From the NCBI GenBank assembly GCA_900466475.1, contig UBMI01000016.1, positions 115,111 to 179,110 of the forward strand: a stretch of 64,000 nt of DNA. The letters run 5' to 3'. Shown one piece after another: positions 59,891 through 64,000 of this stretch (within the stretch, counting starts at the first letter, position 1; every line of letters begins with the position of its first letter). The notes under the pieces are model-generated. The model made no database searches, had not been told where the DNA came from, and saw only the letters and a list, made by a program, of their open reading frames with translations. Source of the DNA: Hyphomicrobiales bacterium. GTDB lineage: Bacteria > Pseudomonadota > Alphaproteobacteria > Rhizobiales > Rhizobiaceae. A program made the position numbers and the translations under genes.

Positions 59891-61861
59891 TCAATTTTCC
59901 ACGAAAAAGGCGACAGAACGTGGTTCAACGGTAGCGCGGCCGCCGACTTTTCGCGCACCGTCCGGTACAAGCTGCCGCCAGTTTGCTTCGCCGGCTGAGG
60001 GAAGCGTAAAGACTTGGTGTTGTTCTGAGCGATTGAACAGGACGGCGAGGCGGGTCTGTTTGCGGCTGGAGCGATCCTCGGTCGCAAGGATCATGCCGAG
60101 GGTGGAGAAAGACGGCGTTTCCCATTCGCCTGTTGTCATCGGCTCGCCGGAGAGCGAAATCCATTCCACATCGCCGTTACCGGAGAAGAAGCCCAGGTCG
60201 GAGAAGACCGAGAAGCGGTGGCGAAGCGCTGCGACGAAGGCTGTGTGGGCGATCAGGCCCTCGTCCAGCTGCTTCCAGTCGACCCAGGTGATCTCGTTGT
60301 CCTGACAATAGGCATTGTTGTTGCCATGCTGCGTGCGACCACCTTCGTCTCCGGCGGTCAGCATGATGCTGCCGCGGCTGGCAAAGAGGGTGGAGATCAG
60401 CGCCCTGACATCAGCCTTGCGGCGTTCACGGATGACAGGATAGGCGGTTTCGCCTTCGACGCCGTTGTTCCAGGAATGGTTCTCGTTGTGGCCGTCGCGA
60501 TTGTTCTCACCGTTCGCCTCGTTGTGCTTGCCGTTGTACGACACGAGGTCCATGAGCGTGAAACCGTCATGGGCGGCGAGGAAATTGACACTGCGGGTTT
60601 CTGTTCCGCCGTTGGCCGAGAAGATGTTCGACGAGCCGGCGAGCACCGTCGCGAGTGAACCAGTCTTCCAGTCATCACCGCGCCAATAGCACCTGACGTC
60701 ATCGCGGGCACGGTCGTTCCATTCCTGGAACGGTGCCGGAAAGTTGCCGAGCTGATAGCCGCTTGGACCGATATCCCAGGGCTCGGCAATCATGATGCGA
60801 TCGCCGAGCAGATCGTCGGCGAGAATTGCAGCCAGCGTGCCGTTCCGGTCGAAACCGTTTGCCGTGCGGCCGAGAACCGGAGCCAGATCGAAGCGGAAGC
60901 CGTCGATGCCTGCATTACGGACGAAATGGCGCAGGCTGTCGATGATGAGCCGCTGGACATGGGGATGGTCGCAAGCAACCGTATTGCCGGTGCCGGTATC
61001 GTTGACGAGCACGGATGGCCGATCCGCCACGTAGCGATAGTAGCTGAGATTATCGAGACCGCGGAGTGACAGCGTCGTGCCGTAGCGGTCGCTTTCGCCC
61101 GTATGGTTGAAAACGAGGTCGAGGATGACGGCGATCCCTTCCTCATGCAGCTTCGCCACGGTGTCGCTCAGCTCTGCGATACCTCCTGGCACGATACGCG
61201 GGTCGAGCGCCATGAAGGCGACAGGATTGTAGCCCCAGCCATTCGTCAGTCCAAGCGGCGGCAGATGGCGTTCGTCGATCCAGGCGGTGATGGGCATAAG
61301 CTCGACGGCATCGACGCCAATGCGTTTCAGATGAGCGACGACGGAGGGATGGGCAAGGGCGGCGACCGTGCCGCGCTGAGCTTCCGGCACGTCTGGATGC
61401 AGTATGGTGAAGGGCTTGACGGCCACCTCGTAAATAAAGCCGCCCGGTTTGAAGAGCGGCTTTTGAATCTTGACAGGCGCGTCCTTGGTGACGACCGACT
61501 TCGGTATCAGATGCTGCGTATCTTCACCGAAGATGCCAAGACGCGGATCGTAGTGGAATGGCCCGTCGACTGCCTTGGCATAGGGATCGATCAGCAGTTT
61601 TGAAGGGTCGAACCAGAGGCCGTTGTCCGGAGCATAGATACCATCCGCCCGGTAGCCGTAGCGGGCGCCTTCCTTCAATCCATCGACGAAAAGGCGGAAA
61701 ACATGGTCGCTGTCGCGGGCCATGGGGAGCCTTGCATATTCCTTGTCGGCATCGTCGAAGAGGCAGAGATCAATCTGCGCTGCATGATGCGACCAGACAG
61801 AAAATTCAACGCCTGTTTCGAAAACGATGGCGCCGCCCTGCGCGGAACTGTTGCCCCCCAT
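59891..61861 (-). CDS. glgX: Glycogen debranching enzyme GlgX
   Basis: The 656-residue protein is a GH13 isoamylase-type debranching enzyme: N-terminal carbohydrate-binding beta domain, LDLVFNHTGE (247-256), nucleophile D325 in GFRFDLAPVL, acid/base E360 in IAEPWD, and H431-D432. It cuts alpha-1,6 branches of limit dextrins after phosphorylase. It starts 13 bases after pgm, so it is the last of a glgA-pgm-glgX transcript (continuing beyond the window). Confidence 0.95.
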   Translation of the reverse strand: MGGNSSAQGGAIVFETGVEFSVWSHHAAQIDLCLFDDADKEYARLPMARDSDHVFRLFVDGLKEGARYGYRADGIYAPDNGLWFDPSKLLIDPYAKAVDGPFHYDPRLGIFGEDTQHLIPKSVVTKDAPVKIQKPLFKPGGFIYEVAVKPFTILHPDVPEAQRGTVAALAHPSVVAHLKRIGVDAVELMPITAWIDERHLPPLGLTNGWGYNPVAFMALDPRIVPGGIAELSDTVAKLHEEGIAVILDLVFNHTGESDRYGTTLSLRGLDNLSYYRYVADRPSVLVNDTGTGNTVACDHPHVQRLIIDSLRHFVRNAGIDGFRFDLAPVLGRTANGFDRNGTLAAILADDLLGDRIMIAEPWDIGPSGYQLGNFPAPFQEWNDRARDDVRCYWRGDDWKTGSLATVLAGSSNIFSANGGTETRSVNFLAAHDGFTLMDLVSYNGKHNEANGENNRDGHNENHSWNNGVEGETAYPVIRERRKADVRALISTLFASRGSIMLTAGDEGGRTQHGNNNAYCQDNEITWVDWKQLDEGLIAHTAFVAALRHRFSVFSDLGFFSGNGDVEWISLSGEPMTTGEWETPSFSTLGMILATEDRSSRKQTRLAVLFNRSEQHQVFTLPSAGEANWRQLVPDGARKVGGRATVEPRSVAFFVEN

Positions 61862-61874
61862 ATGCCCCCCGGGA

Positions 61875-63506
61875 TCAGGTGATCACGGTCGGCTCGTTGC
61901 GTCCCGTGCGCTCACGAATGTTTGCGATGCTTTCGGCGGCCGCGATCAGATCCGCGAGCGCTTCCTGCGTTTCGATATTATGGCGAGTCGAATCCGGCTC
62001 ATAGCGCTCGATATAGACGCGAAGGGTTGCGCCAGACGTGCCGGTGCCGGAAAGGCGGAAGACCACGCGGGAGCCGCCCGCAAACAGGACGCGGATACCC
62101 TGATGTTCGCTGACCGATTTGTCGACCGGATCGTGATAGGCGAAATCATCTGCTTTTTCGACGGTCAGATCGCCGAAGGTCTTCCCGGGCAGCGTAGAAA
62201 GCTGGGCGCGCAGGTTGTCCACCAGGCCGTTTGCGGCATCGCTGTCGACACCTTCATAGTCATGACGGGAATAATAATTGCGGCCGTAAGTCTGCCAATG
62301 CTGGGTCACGATGTCCTGCACGCTTTCACCGCGTACGGCCAGAACGTTCAGCCACAGCAGGACGGCCCAGAGACCGTCCTTCTCGCGGACATGGTTCGAA
62401 CCGGTGCCGGCGCTTTCTTCGCCGCAGATCGTCGCCATGCCGGCGTCGAGCAGGTTGCCGAAGAATTTCCAGCCGGTCGGGGTCTCGTAAATGCCGATGC
62501 CGCGCTTTTCAGCCACGCGGTCGGCCGCGCCCGATGTCGGCATGGAGCGTGCGATACCGGCGAGGCCGCCGGAATAGCCGGGCGCCAGATTGGCATTCGC
62601 AGCAAGGATCGCAAGACTGTCGGACGGGGTTACGAAAATGCCGCGGCCGATAATGAGGTTGCGGTCGCCGTCGCCGTCGGATGCGGCGCCGAAATCGGGC
62701 GCATCCTCACCCATCATCTCGTCGTAGAGCTCCTTGGCATGAACGAGGTTCGGATCCGGATGATGGCCGCCAAAATCCGGGAGTGGCATGAAATTGCGAA
62801 CGGAGCCCGAGGGAGAGCCGAGACGGTTCTCGAAGATCTCCTTGGCATAGGGGCCAGTCACGGCGCTCATGGCATCGAAGGCGATGCGGAAGCCAAGGCT
62901 GATGAGATTACGGATCGCGCCGAAATCGAAGAGTTCTTCCATCAGCGCGGCATAGTCTTCGACCGGGTCGATAACCGAGAGGATCGTGCCACCCGGCAAC
63001 TCTTCCTTGCCGATGCGATCGATGTTGACGTCGGCGAAATCGGCAATCTTGTAGCTGTCGATCACCTTGGAGCGGGCAAAGATCGCGTCGGTGATCTTTT
63101 CCGGCGCCGGGCCGCCATTGTTGACGTTGTATTTGATGCCGAAGTCTTCGGTCGGGCCACCAGGATTATGGCTGGCCGAGAGAATGATGCCGCCGAAAGC
63201 CTTGTACTTGCGGATGATGTGAGAGGCTGCCGGTGTCGAAAGTATGCCGCCCTTGCCCACCATGACCTTGCCGAAGCCATTGGCGGCGGCCATCTTGATC
63301 GCCTTCTGGATGACTTCGCGATTGTAGTAGCGTCCGTCGCCGCCGATGACCAAGCACTTGCCCTGATAGCCTTCCAGTGAATCGAAGATCGACTGGATGA
63401 AGTTCTCCGCATAGTTCGGCTGCTGGAAGACGGGAACCTTCTTGCGCAGACCCGAGGTGCCGGGTTTCTGGTCCTGATAGGGCGTGGAGGGAACGGACTT
63501 GATCAT
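61875..63506 (-). CDS. pgm: Phosphoglucomutase (alpha-D-glucose phosphate-specific)
   Basis: The 543-residue protein has the phosphoserine loop SASHNPGG (110-117, S112), the metal loop SDGDGDRNL (276-284), and the sugar-binding GEESAGTGSNHVREKDG region at about 375-392. It interconverts glucose 1- and glucose 6-phosphate, linking glycolysis with glycogen and polysaccharide synthesis. It starts 6 bases after the glgA stop. Confidence 0.96.
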   Translation of the reverse strand: MIKSVPSTPYQDQKPGTSGLRKKVPVFQQPNYAENFIQSIFDSLEGYQGKCLVIGGDGRYYNREVIQKAIKMAAANGFGKVMVGKGGILSTPAASHIIRKYKAFGGIILSASHNPGGPTEDFGIKYNVNNGGPAPEKITDAIFARSKVIDSYKIADFADVNIDRIGKEELPGGTILSVIDPVEDYAALMEELFDFGAIRNLISLGFRIAFDAMSAVTGPYAKEIFENRLGSPSGSVRNFMPLPDFGGHHPDPNLVHAKELYDEMMGEDAPDFGAASDGDGDRNLIIGRGIFVTPSDSLAILAANANLAPGYSGGLAGIARSMPTSGAADRVAEKRGIGIYETPTGWKFFGNLLDAGMATICGEESAGTGSNHVREKDGLWAVLLWLNVLAVRGESVQDIVTQHWQTYGRNYYSRHDYEGVDSDAANGLVDNLRAQLSTLPGKTFGDLTVEKADDFAYHDPVDKSVSEHQGIRVLFAGGSRVVFRLSGTGTSGATLRVYIERYEPDSTRHNIETQEALADLIAAAESIANIRERTGRNEPTVIT

Positions 63507-63512
63507 TTTAGC

Positions 63513-64000
63513 TCACATGCCTTTCGAGACGAGGCTTGAATACAGGGCAACATAACGTTCGGCGCTCTTCTCCCAAGAGACATCCGACTTCATGCCTTGC
63601 TTTTGCAATTGGGTCCAGACTTTTTGATCCGCGTAAAGGTGCATGGCGCGGCGCAGTGCCTGTAGCATGCTTTCTTCGTTTACGGGTGCGAATTGTATGC
63701 CTGTCGCCACCTTTGCCGCAAGTGCGGCATGGTTGGCGTCGATGACGGTGTCGTTGAGACCGCCGGTGCGCGCCACGATCGGCACGCAGCCGTAACGCAG
63801 TCCATAGAGCTGGGTGAGACCGCAAGGTTCGAAGCGCGAGGGTATGATGATCGCGTCGCAGCCAGCCTGCATGAGGTGCGACATCGGCTCGTTGTAGCCG
63901 ATGGAAACGCCGATACGGCCGGGATTACGATGGGCGGCGGCCAGCAGCGCGCCTTCGAGGGCTGCCTCGCCGGATCCCAGCACCACGAGCTTGCCGCCGA
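63513..64000 (-). CDS. glgA: Glycogen synthase (5' end cut by window)
   Basis: The last 162 residues of GlgA are visible; the gene runs off the right edge (the frame stays open to base 64000). Motifs: KLVVLGSGE, GYNEPMSHLMQAGCDAIIIPSRFEPCGLTQLYGLRYGCVPIVARTGGLNDTV (given here as a region), the ADP-glucose-binding GT5 signature. It elongates alpha-1,4-glucan from ADP-glucose. The gene lies just upstream of pgm. Confidence 0.95.
   Translation of the reverse strand, partial: GGKLVVLGSGEAALEGALLAAAHRNPGRIGVSIGYNEPMSHLMQAGCDAIIIPSRFEPCGLTQLYGLRYGCVPIVARTGGLNDTVIDANHAALAAKVATGIQFAPVNEESMLQALRRAMHLYADQKVWTQLQKQGMKSDVSWEKSAERYVALYSSLVSKGM

Noticed and set aside
61827..63380. 517-codon plus-strand frame across pgm
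   Set aside because: It is antisense to phosphoglucomutase with its phosphoserine and metal loops intact.

Overview
The window looks like chromosomal DNA of a Rhizobiaceae alphaproteobacterium (Rhizobium/Agrobacterium type). The basis is high-GC coding sequence; the glgA-pgm-glgX order; a small cytochrome aa3 subunit IV gene next to a three-gene pntAA-pntAB-pntB transhydrogenase; an HWE-family histidine kinase; DUF992 and DUF1007 proteins; a TakP-like TRAP transporter; and a perfect CtrA-type box. Gene density is high. I see no rRNA, tRNA, CRISPR, insertion sequence or prophage. Both ends cut a gene (a sugar isomerase on the left, glgA on the right).

Layout. 1-4250: sugar catabolism (TIM-barrel isomerase, Gfo/Idh/MocA dehydrogenase, DoxX, GH1 beta-glucosidase). 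4289-5241: a MarR regulator translationally coupled to a membrane protein, with tandem operator-like repeats. 5415-12493: CHASE4-GGDEF-EAL protein, TrhO tRNA hydroxylase, VOC protein behind a MerR-type promoter, CHAD and CYTH polyphosphate/triphosphate proteins, KDPG aldolase, TerB-like protein. 12496-17547: DUF1007/NicO metal export pair, LysR regulator, a 530-base leader and an ornithine/lysine decarboxylase, GNAT. 17605-24985: epimerase, diguanylate cyclase, cysE, GNAT, and a WD40/COG0523 pair behind a Zur-like box, creatininase family, MarR. 25105-29236: LacI with a hydroxyacid dehydrogenase, aldo/keto reductase, class I amidotransferase.

29570-33294 is the most interesting cluster: a four-gene operon of TelA-like, TerD-like, unknown and VWA proteins, with His/Asp clusters in two of them and a repeated P-(R/K)-V-L motif in the unknown one. 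33523-36748: TakP-like TRAP transporter whose binding protein and membrane subunits are encoded convergently. 37066-40263: EAL phosphodiesterase with a degenerate GGDEF site and a FeeM-like N-acyl amino acid synthase behind a CtrA box. 40426-43708: aa3 subunit IV and transhydrogenase. 43755-48471: DUF992, HWE kinase, amine oxidase family protein, TPR lipoprotein, S21. 48651-53919: two divergent adenylate cyclases, one with a periplasmic CxxCH heme-type sensor and one with CHASE2, the latter convergent with a FecR protein that has an extreme His/Asp tail. 54160-59299: heterotetrameric sarcosine oxidase soxBDAG. 59314-64000: MaoC/NodN-like protein and the glgX, pgm, glgA operon.

Second-messenger genes are prominent: three c-di-GMP enzymes and two class III cyclases lie within 47 kb. 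Starts given here often differ from the longest open frame; the reason is stated in each entry. Protein assignments rest on motifs and family knowledge read by eye, not on database searches.
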